Assembly (NCBI GenBank): GCA_963695175.1 | Contig: CAVOGG010000011.1 | Coordinates: 1 to 64,000, forward strand | Reading direction: 5' to 3' | Origin: Fodinibacter sp963695175 | GTDB lineage: Bacteria > Actinomycetota > Actinomycetes > Actinomycetales > Dermatophilaceae | Length of the DNA stretch: 64,000 nucleotides | In this document: positions 17,174 through 25,813 of the stretch, in pieces | How the letters are laid out: each line of letters begins with the position of its first letter | Numbering within the stretch: the stretch's first letter is position 1 | Notes under the pieces: model-generated | Seen by the model: the letters and a program-made list of their open reading frames with translations, nothing else | The model's database searches: none | What the model was told of the DNA's origin: nothing | Program-made: the position numbers and the translations under genes

Positions 17174-18148
17174 TCACACAGTGAAGCGGCTGCCGTCCCA
17201 GACGGCGTCGAGGTGCGGAGCGTACGCGCTGGATCGGATGCTGTCGCCGGACCAGACGAGGGCGAGCTCGTCACCCAGCCGTGACGCCCCGGGCAGCAAT
17301 CCGGCAGTCGCGGTCAGCCGCGCCCACCCGTAGTCGCCACGCCCGGAGGGCGCGACGGGCACCCGGCGCGCCACGAACACCGTTGCGGCCAGCGCTGTCT
17401 CGATCGGGAGTATGGGCACCGAGCCGAGATCTCGCTCGACGAAGCCCATCCCGACCGGGTCCCACGCCAGGCCGGTCCACTGTTCGGTGGTCGCGCCGGG
17501 TGTCCCGTCGGCGACCCTGATGCCGAGCCGGTAGCCGGCTGCGGAGTCGCTCGCCGCCCGGCCCAGCACGACAGGGTCGTTCTCGGGGTCGACGGTCGCC
17601 GCGGTGGGTGCCACCCACACCTGGCGACCGAGGTAGGGGAGGGGGTCCGATAGGCCCCCGGTGCCGCCGGTCGGCGCGGGCAGCGCCGTCGGTGGGGACC
17701 ACAGCGGCAGCATCCCGTCGGCTGCCCGCAGGTCGACGAGCGCCGCCACGAGCGCCGGCGCGAGGTCCTCGCGCACCGCGACCGAGAGTGGCACGTCGGC
17801 ACCAGCCGCACCCGGGGGCCGGTGGTTCGCCACAGCAGTCAGGTGCAGCGGAGGCACTGACGGGCCGCTCGACGCGTCGAGGCCACCGGTGGCCAGGCCA
17901 AGGGTCGACCCGAGCATGTCGCGGCGCATCTGCGTCTCGCCGAGCGTCTGGAGGAAGTTCAGGTAGCCCCCGACCTCGGTGATGTTGCGCGGGGCGGGGA
18001 TCCGGGACGGGATGACGTCCCCCTGGGTGGCGAGCCGGCGCAGGAGAAGGGCCTGGGCCTGCTGGATCTCCGGGCTGGTCGCGCCCTTGATGACCTCGGT
18101 GAGGGCGAGGACGAGGGCGTCCTCGGCGGCGTCGGGCTGGGTGCTCAT
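17174..18148 (-). CDS. unknown protein, partner of the OmpA-tailed giant protein
   Basis: This 324-residue protein has an N-terminal helical part (ALVLALTEVIKGATSPEIQQAQALLLRRLA, then NFLQTLGETQMRRDMLGSTLG) and a longer beta-type, Pro/Gly-rich part ending AYAPHLDAVWDGSRFTV. No signal peptide, membrane helix or known domain is recognised. The ATG at 18148 follows GGAAGAGGAA. It starts 30 bp after the stop of the giant gene and is almost certainly co-transcribed. Its helical start and its stability in the operon suggest a structural or assembly partner; this is inference. Confidence 0.8.
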   Translation of the reverse strand: MSTQPDAAEDALVLALTEVIKGATSPEIQQAQALLLRRLATQGDVIPSRIPAPRNITEVGGYLNFLQTLGETQMRRDMLGSTLGLATGGLDASSGPSVPPLHLTAVANHRPPGAAGADVPLSVAVREDLAPALVAALVDLRAADGMLPLWSPPTALPAPTGGTGGLSDPLPYLGRQVWVAPTAATVDPENDPVVLGRAASDSAAGYRLGIRVADGTPGATTEQWTGLAWDPVGMGFVERDLGSVPILPIETALAATVFVARRVPVAPSGRGDYGWARLTATAGLLPGASRLGDELALVWSGDSIRSSAYAPHLDAVWDGSRFTV

Positions 18149-18177
18149 GGCGTTCCTCTTCCTGGTGCTCGAGCGGT

Positions 18178-21100
18178 TCAGTACGTGAAGGCGACGTCGG
18201 CGCGGCGCAGCTGCGGGTAGTCGCCCGGTGCCCCGGCGAGGACTCCACCCTCGGCGCGGGTCGCCGTGATCCCCTTGGTCTGCAGGTGCGCGATGACGGC
18301 ATCCGCCCGCCGGTGGGCCAGGTCGATGTTGTGCGCGGCGGTCCCCTCGGGCGAGGCGTAGCCGCGGACGACGGCACCGGTGGCACCGGCATCCTTGGCC
18401 TTGGTGACGAGCGCGTCGAGTGCGGTGACCTCGGCCGGTGCGGGCGCGATGGTCAGGTCGTCCTTGTCGAGGGCGAAGTGGACCGACGCGGTCTGCGGGG
18501 GCGTGGGCTTCGGTACCGGCGTGTTCTCGGGCTCGGGGTTGGGCTTCGGCTCCTCGGGCTTCGTCGGCTTCTCGGGGTTCTCCTTCTTCTTCTCGTCCTC
18601 GGCCTTCTTGCCGGTGTAGATCGAGGCGGAGGTCTCCATCGCCTTCACGGCGAGCTGTGTCGCCGACGCGAGGGCGTCCTTGCGGGCGGCCTCGGCCGTG
18701 TCGATCGTCTTGCCGCCCAGCGTGGTGAGGTTGGCGGCGTTGGTCAGCGCACCGACGTCGAAGGACTTCTGCTCCTTCGCGGCGTTGATGAGCGCGGTGG
18801 CGAGGGAGGTGTCGGCCGTCACCGGGGACATGTTGAAGTTCTGGATCTGGGGTGCGACCTTCGTCAGCGTGTCCGGGGCGGCCAAGCCGGCGGTCAGCGA
18901 CCCGGTCGGCATCGTGATCGGGCTGATCTCGGTGGCCGCGTCGCCCGGGCTGTCCTGCCAGTTCCAGAACCTGGTCAGGTCGATCTTCTCCGCCGACGGG
19001 CAGTGACCCAGCACGGCCTCGCCGAGGACGCCCTTGGTGGGCAGCGCGATCGTCGAGCGCGGCGGGGAGAAGCCGTCGGTGTGGAAGCGGGTCAGCGCGT
19101 CCTGGATGTCGGCGGTCGTGATGCCGGGCTCGACGAGCACCCTGGTGCCGTCGTCGAGGGAGTCCCACTGCCCGGTCGCCTCGGTGATCGCCGCGGGGAT
19201 GATGAACGGCAGCACCATGCTGTTGCCGTACCACCCGAGGACGTTGTTCGTCACGCAGGACAGCAGCGGGACGCCGGGCCGCGCGGTGCCGTCGTCGTTC
19301 GGGGGCAGCTCGATCTCGTAGCGCTCGAGCATGACCGCGCGCTCCTCGGGGGTCAGTGACGCGAAGACGGCGATGCTGCACGTCATCGTGTTGCGCACGA
19401 CCCACTGGAGCGTCTTCTCGATCTCCAGCACCGATGCGTACGACAGGACCGGCGGGATGCCGCGTGCCGCGACAGGGTAGGCGGAGGCGGGCAGCTCCAC
19501 GCCACCGCCGAAGGAGCCGGCGACGAGCTCGATGCCGGCCGGAGCCCCGCCACCACCGCCACCACCGCCACCACCGGGCGTCGGCGAGGGCAGGGTGGCG
19601 GAGAAGGACGTGACCCGGGGGCCACCGACCTCGCTCTCCACCCGGTCGGACCGGTACGAGCGCGTGACCGATGGCCGCTCGAGGGCGGCCTTGAGCACCG
19701 CGTCGCCGAGTGTGCCCAGCGGGCCGAGCACGGCGCCGGCCGTGCCGAGGTCGGCCACGAGGGGTGGGACGAAGGTGTAGTCGAGCCGCTGCGTGCGGCG
19801 GGTCACCTCGAAGCCGGTGACGTCCTGGCGCGGCATCGAGGTCGGCAGCGAGACGCTCGCCGTCCAGTCGACCGCGGCGCCACCCTGCCGGGCGCGCCGC
19901 AGCGCACCGAAGAGGGCCTCCTCGGAGGCGAAGGCGTCCTTACCGGTGGGGAGGGCGTAGGCCGGGCCGCTGCCGTCGAGCCGCACCGGCCCCACCCGCA
20001 TCCCGCGCTTGCCGAGGATCGTCACGTACACCTCGTCGGTCGCGAGGAACGTGCCGCGAACCTTGAGCGTGACGACCTCGGTCGAGGGCGCGGCCTCGTC
20101 GGCGACGTTGGTCGTCGGGTTCGCGGCGAAGTCGGTGAGTAGGCCCAGGCCGCGACGGTGGCGGGCGGGGACGACGCGGGTGAGAACGTCGGCGTGGGTG
20201 AGCACCCGGCCGTAGCGGTCGAGCACCTCGTCGCGGCTGTCCGGGGCGTCGGTCAGCCGCGGCGGCAGGCCGGGAGGGAGGAACTTGATGACGTCGAGCG
20301 GCACGAGGCACACGAGGTTGACGCCCTCGGCGACGGTCGTGACGTCGAAGAGCCGCTGCACCTCCCAGTACTGCATGGTCAGCGCACGCGTCTTGTTGTG
20401 GTTCGTGATGACCTTGGTGACGACCTCGGTCGTCTCGTGCACCGTGGCGAGCCGCATCGCGGTGCGCGACGAGCTGCGGCGTGCGGCGGCCTGGCGCTGC
20501 ACCGCCGAGTGGGTGCTCTGTGCCGCGTCCGAGGTCGAGTTGCGGGCGCCGTTCATCCACGTGTTGGTGTTGCCCGACGAGCTGGAGGTGCCGAAGCTCG
20601 TCGCCACGCCACCCGCCACGCAGCCGAAGGGGAAGACCCCGCCGCCGCCGACCGCGGCGGCGACCGAGAAGGAGCTGGCCTCGGTGTCGTAGTGCGAGCC
20701 TCCGGCGGCGACCTCGGTGAAGGCCGAGGCGAATGTCGCTGTCGCCGAGGTGTCGTCCCGCTCGGTGAACGACATCTGCTCGCTGTTGTCGACGCGTTCG
20801 CTCTCGACCACGGTGGAGGACGCGCTGCGCTCCATGACGGCGATCCGCTGCTGCTCGCCGGGGGCGAGGGGAAGTGAGTAGACGAGGTCGCCCAGCGCGA
20901 GGCCGAGCGGGGTCCAGCGCTGGGCCATCTGCACGACGTAGCCGATGGCCAGCGAGCCGGCGATCGGCACTCCGCCCCATGGGCGCTCGACCGCCAGGCC
21001 CTCCCGGAACGCCTCGACGTCGATCGGCCGGTCGACAGGTACGCGCTCGGCGAGGTGGAACTTGACGCGAGACAGCTTGCGCGCCAGGCGCGTCTCCGGG

Positions 21101-21924
21101 GCGGCCGGCCCGTAGAACGTGAACCTCGAGCCCTGCGTCTTCAGCTTCGACGGCAGCTGGAAGCGCAGCGACGGCTGGCTGAGGGCCGGGTCGGTGAGGC
21201 GGAAGAGGACGCCGTACGGGAAGCGGTCGCTCGAGGTGTCCTTGCGGAAGACGAGCATGCAGTCGTCCTCGCCGACCGCGATGGCCGGGCTGGAGTCGTG
21301 CCGTGATCCGTGCTCGTCGTCCTGGGCCGAGGTGGGGATGCCGTCCACGAGGTCGCGCAGCGCGGCGACGAGGCTGGGCGGCAGGGGAGGAGCGGGGTCC
21401 TCGAGTCGGATGGGCGGCAGCACGCCGCTGGGGAGGAGGTCCTCCAGCACGTCGGGAACCCGCTGGATGCCGGCGGCGGTCGTCACGAGGAGCTCGACCG
21501 GGACGTTCGTCGGCCGCGTCGCCACGGGGAGTGCCACGACGAAGCTGCCGTCCGCGGCGGTGAGCGCGGTGGCCGAGCGCGACTCGGCAGCAGAGGCGCC
21601 GTCGGCCTCGAGGGTGACCTGCACCCGCTCGGCCGGGGTGCCGTCAGGTTGCTCGAGCCGGCCGATGACCTGGGCGGCCCGCTGGGTGGCGTTGGTGCTG
21701 CCGAGGCCGTTCATCGTCTCGACGAGCTGCTCGAGCGACTCGACAAGGCGCTTGCCCTGGTCGACCTTGAGGTCGACGTATTGGCGCGCCAGCTCGTGGC
21801 TCACCTCGCTGTCGTCGTCCCAGACGACCGAGTCCGGGCCGATGGCCCAGGGGATCGTCGTCTGCAGGCTGTTCCGGCCGCGGTTCTCGCGATCGCGGCT
21901 GTACATCATCTTGTCGTCGAACAC
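18178..21924 (-). CDS. giant multidomain protein with C-terminal OmpA-like domain
   Basis: The product is about 1248 residues. A GTG at 21924 with GAGGGGG 6 nt upstream is preferred over an ATG at 22047. In order: a helical N-terminus; a carboxypeptidase-regulatory/Ig-like module (~81-150, VIGRLEQPDGTPAERVQVTLEADG, ADGSFVVALPV); a long central region containing LPLAPGEQQRIAVMERSASS, a Ser/Gly/Asn-rich stretch and NHNKTRALTMQYWEVQRLFDV; a run of ten glycines (~788); a Lys/Pro/Glu linker (~1108-1143); and an OmpA-like domain at the end (VHFALDKDDL, VRGYASPEGTAAHNIDLAHRRADAV). There is no signal peptide or membrane helix. OmpA domains usually bind peptidoglycan, which is odd for a protein with no visible export signal. 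Function is unknown. Confidence 0.85.
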   Translation of the reverse strand: MFDDKMMYSRDRENRGRNSLQTTIPWAIGPDSVVWDDDSEVSHELARQYVDLKVDQGKRLVESLEQLVETMNGLGSTNATQRAAQVIGRLEQPDGTPAERVQVTLEADGASAAESRSATALTAADGSFVVALPVATRPTNVPVELLVTTAAGIQRVPDVLEDLLPSGVLPPIRLEDPAPPLPPSLVAALRDLVDGIPTSAQDDEHGSRHDSSPAIAVGEDDCMLVFRKDTSSDRFPYGVLFRLTDPALSQPSLRFQLPSKLKTQGSRFTFYGPAAPETRLARKLSRVKFHLAERVPVDRPIDVEAFREGLAVERPWGGVPIAGSLAIGYVVQMAQRWTPLGLALGDLVYSLPLAPGEQQRIAVMERSASSTVVESERVDNSEQMSFTERDDTSATATFASAFTEVAAGGSHYDTEASSFSVAAAVGGGGVFPFGCVAGGVATSFGTSSSSGNTNTWMNGARNSTSDAAQSTHSAVQRQAAARRSSSRTAMRLATVHETTEVVTKVITNHNKTRALTMQYWEVQRLFDVTTVAEGVNLVCLVPLDVIKFLPPGLPPRLTDAPDSRDEVLDRYGRVLTHADVLTRVVPARHRRGLGLLTDFAANPTTNVADEAAPSTEVVTLKVRGTFLATDEVYVTILGKRGMRVGPVRLDGSGPAYALPTGKDAFASEEALFGALRRARQGGAAVDWTASVSLPTSMPRQDVTGFEVTRRTQRLDYTFVPPLVADLGTAGAVLGPLGTLGDAVLKAALERPSVTRSYRSDRVESEVGGPRVTSFSATLPSPTPGGGGGGGGGGAPAGIELVAGSFGGGVELPASAYPVAARGIPPVLSYASVLEIEKTLQWVVRNTMTCSIAVFASLTPEERAVMLERYEIELPPNDDGTARPGVPLLSCVTNNVLGWYGNSMVLPFIIPAAITEATGQWDSLDDGTRVLVEPGITTADIQDALTRFHTDGFSPPRSTIALPTKGVLGEAVLGHCPSAEKIDLTRFWNWQDSPGDAATEISPITMPTGSLTAGLAAPDTLTKVAPQIQNFNMSPVTADTSLATALINAAKEQKSFDVGALTNAANLTTLGGKTIDTAEAARKDALASATQLAVKAMETSASIYTGKKAEDEKKKENPEKPTKPEEPKPNPEPENTPVPKPTPPQTASVHFALDKDDLTIAPAPAEVTALDALVTKAKDAGATGAVVRGYASPEGTAAHNIDLAHRRADAVIAHLQTKGITATRAEGGVLAGAPGDYPQLRRADVAFTY

Positions 21925-22106
21925 GGCAACCCCCTCGGCACGAGCGCTCCGCCAGTCTGCGGTGACGTCGAGAGTGAGGAGGGCGGCGGGATGCCATTGA
22001 TACACGTCGGGCCGTCGCAACCCATGGCGCACACCGGCATCCGGCATCCGCGTTCGGACGTGTGCCCCTCGGCCCGCCTCTGGCCGCGGCGGCGTCCGGA
22101 CACGGC

Positions 22107-22140
22107 GAAGCCCCGGTCGGCTGGTGCCGACCGGGGCTTC
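22107..22140 (-). terminator. terminator of membrane protein paralogue A
   Basis: A 14-bp stem (GAAGCCCCGGTCGG, 6-nt loop, CCGACCGGGGCTTC) sits just past the gene end. A nearly identical hairpin follows paralogue B, so the terminator was duplicated with the gene. Confidence 0.8.
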
Positions 22141-22177
22141 GGGGTGCTGCCGTCCTGCGTTGGCAGCGGGTCTGGTG

Positions 22178-22771
22178 TCAGGCGTTGACGGTAGCCGGGA
22201 TGCTCTCGATGGCGGGGGCGTCGATGCCCTCGACCTTGTGGGCGTGGCGGATGCCGAGGAAGCCGAGCACGAACATCAGGGCGGAGCCGGCGAATGCGGC
22301 GATCGCTGCCCACATCGCGATGGTGCCGAGGGTGGCGAACGCGTAGGCGTTGAGGAGCATGCCGCGCAGCGTGGTGCCCATGAAGAGGGTCTGGCGCAGC
22401 TGGCCGAGGTCCTGGGTGGCCTGGGCAGTCGGGTCAGCCTTCGCGGCGGCCATGTACTCGCTGGAGATCTGCGAGTAGGTCTTGCCGTCCGCCTGGGCGT
22501 TCATGTGCGCCTGGACGTAGTAGTCGGCGAACGCCTTGGCCTGCGCGCCGGTGGTCATCTCCTGGCCGGCGTACTCGCTGAGGTGGGCCTTCATCTCCGG
22601 GGTGGTCAGGGCAGCACCGGCGGGCATCGTGATCTCCTGCGACTTCAGCTGGTCGTGGACGTTCGACGTGGCGAACGAGGAGGCGAACGTCAACAGCCCG
22701 CCGGCCACGAGGAGGACGCCGGCGATGATGATGCCGGTCCAGGAGATGAGCTTGTCGAATGCGCTTCGCAT
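22178..22771 (-). CDS. two-helix membrane protein, paralogue A
   Basis: The 197-residue protein has an N-terminal membrane helix (WTGIIIAGVLLVAGGLLTFAS), an extracytoplasmic helical region of about 100 residues, and a C-terminal hydrophobic pair (AYAFATLGTIAMWAAIAAFAGSALMFVLGFLGI). The ATG at 22771 follows AAAGGAAA. It is a tandem duplicate of the gene at 23070; most residues match. Both have the same upstream palindrome about 80 bp from the start and the same terminator, so they are separately transcribed but co-regulated. No function is recognised. Confidence 0.85.
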   Translation of the reverse strand: MRSAFDKLISWTGIIIAGVLLVAGGLLTFASSFATSNVHDQLKSQEITMPAGAALTTPEMKAHLSEYAGQEMTTGAQAKAFADYYVQAHMNAQADGKTYSQISSEYMAAAKADPTAQATQDLGQLRQTLFMGTTLRGMLLNAYAFATLGTIAMWAAIAAFAGSALMFVLGFLGIRHAHKVEGIDAPAIESIPATVNA

Positions 22772-22844
22772 GGTGTGTCGTTTTCCTTTCGAAGGCCCGG
22801 GGATGGTGGACCCTCCCTATGTGTTCTTCTGACGAGTCATACTT

Positions 22845-22861
22845 TACTACTAGTCGTAGTA
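22845..22861. promoter_or_regulatory. palindromic operator of paralogue A
   Basis: TACTAC-TAGTC-GTAGTA is a perfect 6-bp dyad with a 5-bp centre, about 82 bp before the start. The copy before paralogue B at 23728 has the same arms and a different centre (TGCGC). Confidence 0.65.
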
Positions 22862-22997
22862 GTAGAACGGTCAATTAGATGATCTGGCGATGTCTCGTAG
22901 GACACATTTCCGGCCGGCGCTCTGCGACCAGCTGCGCTGCGGTGCGCTCCCGTTCGGCGCCAGGAGCCCCCGTCGCCTGGTCGGTCCGGGACAGGGT

Positions 22998-23030
22998 GAG
23001 GCCCCGGTCGGGGTTGCCGACCGGGGCCTC
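22998..23030 (-). terminator. terminator of membrane protein paralogue B
   Basis: A 14-bp stem GAGGCCCCGGTCGG, loop GGTTG, CCGACCGGGGCCTC follows the gene and is nearly the same as the hairpin at 22107. Confidence 0.8.
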
Positions 23031-23069
23031 GGGGTGCTGCCCCATCCTGCGAGGGCAGCAGGTCTGGTG

Positions 23070-23657
23070 TCAGGCGGTGGCGGGGATGCTCTCGATCGCC
23101 GGGGCGTCGATGAGCTCGACCGAGTGAGCGTGACGGATGCCGAGGAAGCCGAGGACGAACATCACGCCGGCGCCGATGAAGGCGGCGATCGCTGCCCACA
23201 TCGCGATGGTGCCGAGGGTGGCGAACGCGTAGGCGTTGAGGAGCATGCCGCGAAGCGTGGTGCCCATGAAGAGGCTCTGGCGCAGCTGGCCGAGGTCCTG
23301 GGTGGCCTGGGCGGTCGGGTCAGCCTTCATGGCCGCCATGTACTCGCCGGAGACCTGGGAGTAGGTCTTGCCCTCGGACGACTCGTTCATGTGGGCCAGG
23401 ATGTAGTAGTCGGCGTAGGCCTTGGCCTGTGTGCCGGTGGTCAGGTCCTGACCGGCGTACTGGCTGAGGTTGGCCTTCATGTCTGGGGTCGTCAGGGCCG
23501 CGGCGGCGGGCATCGTGATCTGCTGTGCCTTGAGCTGGTCCTGGACGTTGGAGGTGGCGAACGAGGAGGCCCACACCAGCAGGCCGCCGGCCACGAGGAG
23601 GACGCCGGCGACAACGATGCCGGTCCAGGAGATGAGCTTGTCGAATGAGCTGCGCAT
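23070..23657 (-). CDS. two-helix membrane protein, paralogue B
   Basis: The 195-residue protein has the same layout as paralogue A: an N-terminal helix (WTGIVVAGVLLVAGGLLVWAS), a helical domain with YAGQDLTTGTQAKAYADYY, and a C-terminal hydrophobic pair. The ATG at 23657 is preceded by an AGAGA-type site. Sequence divergence is largest in the extracytoplasmic part (NESSEGKTYSQVSGEY versus NAQADGKTYSQISSEY). Likely roles (envelope stress, efflux accessory) cannot be told from sequence. The shared operator suggests that one repressor controls both copies. Confidence 0.85.
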   Translation of the reverse strand: MRSSFDKLISWTGIVVAGVLLVAGGLLVWASSFATSNVQDQLKAQQITMPAAAALTTPDMKANLSQYAGQDLTTGTQAKAYADYYILAHMNESSEGKTYSQVSGEYMAAMKADPTAQATQDLGQLRQSLFMGTTLRGMLLNAYAFATLGTIAMWAAIAAFIGAGVMFVLGFLGIRHAHSVELIDAPAIESIPATA

Positions 23658-23727
23658 GGTGGTCTCTCTTGTCCGTCCATGGGCCCTTGGGTGGTGGGCC
23701 CTCTGATTTATTCCTGCAACGCCAACG

Positions 23728-23744
23728 TACTACTGCGCGTAGTA
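23728..23744. promoter_or_regulatory. palindromic operator of paralogue B
   Basis: TACTAC-TGCGC-GTAGTA has the same arms as the operator at 22845, about 79 bp before the gene start. The conserved arms with a changed centre indicate selection for a dimeric repressor site of TetR, MarR or GntR type. Confidence 0.65.
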
Positions 23745-23793
23745 GTTAACGACGCAATCACGTGTCTGGTACGCCACACTCGCGCGCCGGCCG

Positions 23794-24021
23794 TCAGAGG
23801 TAGCTGGTTGACCTGTTGGCGATCTCGGCCGGCGGCACGAACTCATCGGGGTCGATGTCATGCACCGGCGCGGTCTCGGGATCGATGAGGTGCGCGGCGA
23901 GAAGGTCACGAACAGCGCTGTGGTCGAGCGACATTCGCGATCCGCGGGCACAGTCGTCGCAGAAGACGAACCACCTGTCGCCGTCGCGCGAGGGGTTGAT
24001 GCACAGGACCGCGGCGTGCAT
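23794..24021 (-). CDS. small hypothetical protein, third gene of cpRec operon
   Basis: A 75-residue acidic soluble protein with a Cys pair (FVFCDDCARGSRM) and a helical segment (SAVRDLLAAHLIDP). Its ATG at 24021 overlaps the stop of the 33-residue gene (TGATG), so translation is coupled. No family is recognised. Confidence 0.65.
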   Translation of the reverse strand: MHAAVLCINPSRDGDRWFVFCDDCARGSRMSLDHSAVRDLLAAHLIDPETAPVHDIDPDEFVPPAEIANRSTSYL

Positions 24022-24122
24022 CAGCGCTCCTCCCCGCGCTCCGGCGACTGATCCGCGTGCCGGGCCAGGTCGGTGGCCAGCTCGAGCAGCCCGGGCGGCG
24101 GTGGCGGGATGTCCCTCACCAT
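24021..24122 (-). CDS. 33-residue small protein between cpRec and the third gene
   Basis: This tiny frame starts inside the end of the cpRec gene (ATGGTGA overlap) and ends overlapping the next ATG (TGATG). The peptide, MVRDIPPPPPGLLELATDL then ARHADQSPERGEER, has a Pro run and an amphipathic helix. The double overlap argues that it is really translated. Confidence 0.55.
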   Translation of the reverse strand: MVRDIPPPPPGLLELATDLARHADQSPERGEER

Positions 24123-24541
24123 GAGTGCCGCCACAGGTTCGCGGCGTAGGAGCGCTGCACCGGGTAGCCCGCTGCGAGGAGCTCCTGCACCACGCGGTGG
24201 CCCTCGCGGATGTTCGAGCTGTGCACCCAGATCCGGCCCACCGGCACCGGCCGGCCCTGCGCGGCCAGCGCGACGAGGAGGTCGACGAGGGGCTGGACGG
24301 TGTCCTCGCCGATCAGGTCGTGGTCGAGCCACAGCTCGTCGATGCGCGTGCCGGCCAGGCCCTGCACGTAGGCCACGGCGTCGGCCGAGGTGCGCAGCAC
24401 CACCGCGGCACGGCCGTCCTTGAAGTCGCGCACGTCGTCGACCAGCACGCGCAGGATCGTCGGCTCGTCACCGGCATCCGTGGTGTCGGGGGCGAGGCCA
24501 GGGGTGAGGCTGGCGGGGTTCTCGTCAAAGCGGTTGGGCAC
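24116..24541 (-). CDS. cyclic-phosphate-processing receiver (cpRec) domain protein
   Basis: The 141-residue protein has a receiver-like fold of the cpRec class: ILRVLVDDVRDFKDGRA, an RTSADAVAYV helix, IDELWLDHDLIGEDT, VGRIWVHSSNI and GHRVVQELLAAGYPVQRSY. cpRec domains were named for their association with RNA or nucleotide 2',3'-cyclic phosphate processing enzymes. The start is placed at GTG 24541 because GAGGAG lies 6 nt upstream; the ATG at 24631 would add an unstructured tail. It leads a three-gene overlapping operon. Confidence 0.8.
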   Translation of the reverse strand: MPNRFDENPASLTPGLAPDTTDAGDEPTILRVLVDDVRDFKDGRAAVVLRTSADAVAYVQGLAGTRIDELWLDHDLIGEDTVQPLVDLLVALAAQGRPVPVGRIWVHSSNIREGHRVVQELLAAGYPVQRSYAANLWRHSW

Positions 24542-24846
24542 GGCAAGCTCCTCGGGGTCCGTCGGACCCCTCGGTGGCTGCCGTGGAGATCCGCTGTTGT
24601 CATCGGATGACCGGCTCGTCACCTGGGGCACCTCCGCGGAGGAGGTTGCCAGACAGCTAGCCAGGGCTTGTCGCTGTCATTCATGAGCCACTACATACGG
24701 TAGCCGCCCTCACCGACAGGAGGGGTGAGGTTCGGCCATCGTGGGCCGGCCCGACCGGGAGGGAGCCAGGGTTGGGCGCTGGACCTCGCTGGGGCTTGCC
24801 AGTCGAATCGGGCTGCAGCGCAGCCGCTCCCGACCGATCGGTCCGG

Positions 24847-25701
24847 TCAGCGGACCGAGGCCAGCGCGGTGTGCTCGACGCGGTCCTTGGCCCACCAGAT
24901 GAACTCGGCCACGTGCTGCGGCCCGGTGAACTCGTCGCCGGCGAGCTCGAGCAGCAGGTCGTTCGACCACACCGCGAGCCGGCCGATCTGCATCGAGGTC
25001 AGGTCGACCTTGGGCAGGTGCAGTCCGTACACGGCCAGGGTGAGGGCCTGCTTGCCGGTCTCCTCGGTGGCGTAGGTGGTGATCGGCAGGAACCGCTCGG
25101 GCTCCATGATGCACAGCACCTTGGTGAGCACGGCCTCCTTGAAGCCCGGCATCCCGGTGCCGGCGTGGTCCTCGATGAGGTGAGTGAGGCGATCCTCGAG
25201 GGGCACGGCATCCGGACCGCGCAGCAGGTAGCTGATCGACGCGCGGGTGCGGTCGGCGGCGACGTCCTCGCCGAGCCGCTTCCAGGCCCGGCTGAACATC
25301 GAGGTGTTGCCGATGCTGGCCCCGATCGGGGTGCTGACGAAGTCCTTGAGGTCCTGCGGGGTGCAGCTCTCGAGGCCCTCGACGGAGAACAGCTCACGGC
25401 AGCGGGCGTAGTAGGCGTCGACGGCGGGGTCGGCCTCGGCACCGGTGCCGGCCTTGAGGAACTTGGTCTTCAGCCGCTTGACGCGTGCCGCGAGGGCTGG
25501 GTCGACCATCTCGGAGTTCGCGAAGCGACCCTGGGCCATCTCGAACGGGGTGCGGGTGAAGGTCGGCGCGTGCGTGACGACGACAGGGGACCAGGTGTGG
25601 CCGCAGTCGCCGCACCGCAGCACCCGCTCCCCGTTCGGACCGTTGCCCTCGAGGTGGATGTCGTTGTCGGACTGGCAGTTGGCGCACGAGATGATGGCCA
25701 T
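24847..25701 (-). CDS. zinc-ribbon protein of unknown function
   Basis: The 284-residue protein has an N-terminal rubredoxin-like ribbon (CANCQSDNDIHLEGNG then CGDCGHTW) and a helical remainder with EDAYYARC-like and FKEAVLTKVLCIMEPERFLPI segments, the latter reminiscent of proteins that bind nucleic acid or a restriction substrate. ATG 25701 follows GGAAGGGAT. It is divergent from the Nudix/winged-helix gene, with only 100 bp shared between them, so both may be controlled from one operator. Confidence 0.75.
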   Translation of the reverse strand: MAIISCANCQSDNDIHLEGNGPNGERVLRCGDCGHTWSPVVVTHAPTFTRTPFEMAQGRFANSEMVDPALAARVKRLKTKFLKAGTGAEADPAVDAYYARCRELFSVEGLESCTPQDLKDFVSTPIGASIGNTSMFSRAWKRLGEDVAADRTRASISYLLRGPDAVPLEDRLTHLIEDHAGTGMPGFKEAVLTKVLCIMEPERFLPITTYATEETGKQALTLAVYGLHLPKVDLTSMQIGRLAVWSNDLLLELAGDEFTGPQHVAEFIWWAKDRVEHTALASVR

Positions 25702-25793
25702 GTCGCGATCCCTTCCAAGGGTGGTGGTGTCGAGACGGCACGGAGCCCGGCGCGGCAGTGTGGTGTTTTCGTCCCCAATCTACCATCGATAAA

Positions 25794-25808
25794 TTGTCAC
25801 TTTGACCA
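25794..25808. promoter_or_regulatory. candidate operator between zinc-ribbon and Nudix genes
   Basis: TTGTCA-CTT-TGACCA is an imperfect dyad (5 of 6 pairs) overlapping the Nudix gene start and a TAAATT box. Its GTCA/TGAC half-sites resemble those of NrtR-type Nudix repressors, so autoregulation is plausible. Confidence 0.35.
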
Positions 25809-25813
25809 CTAAG

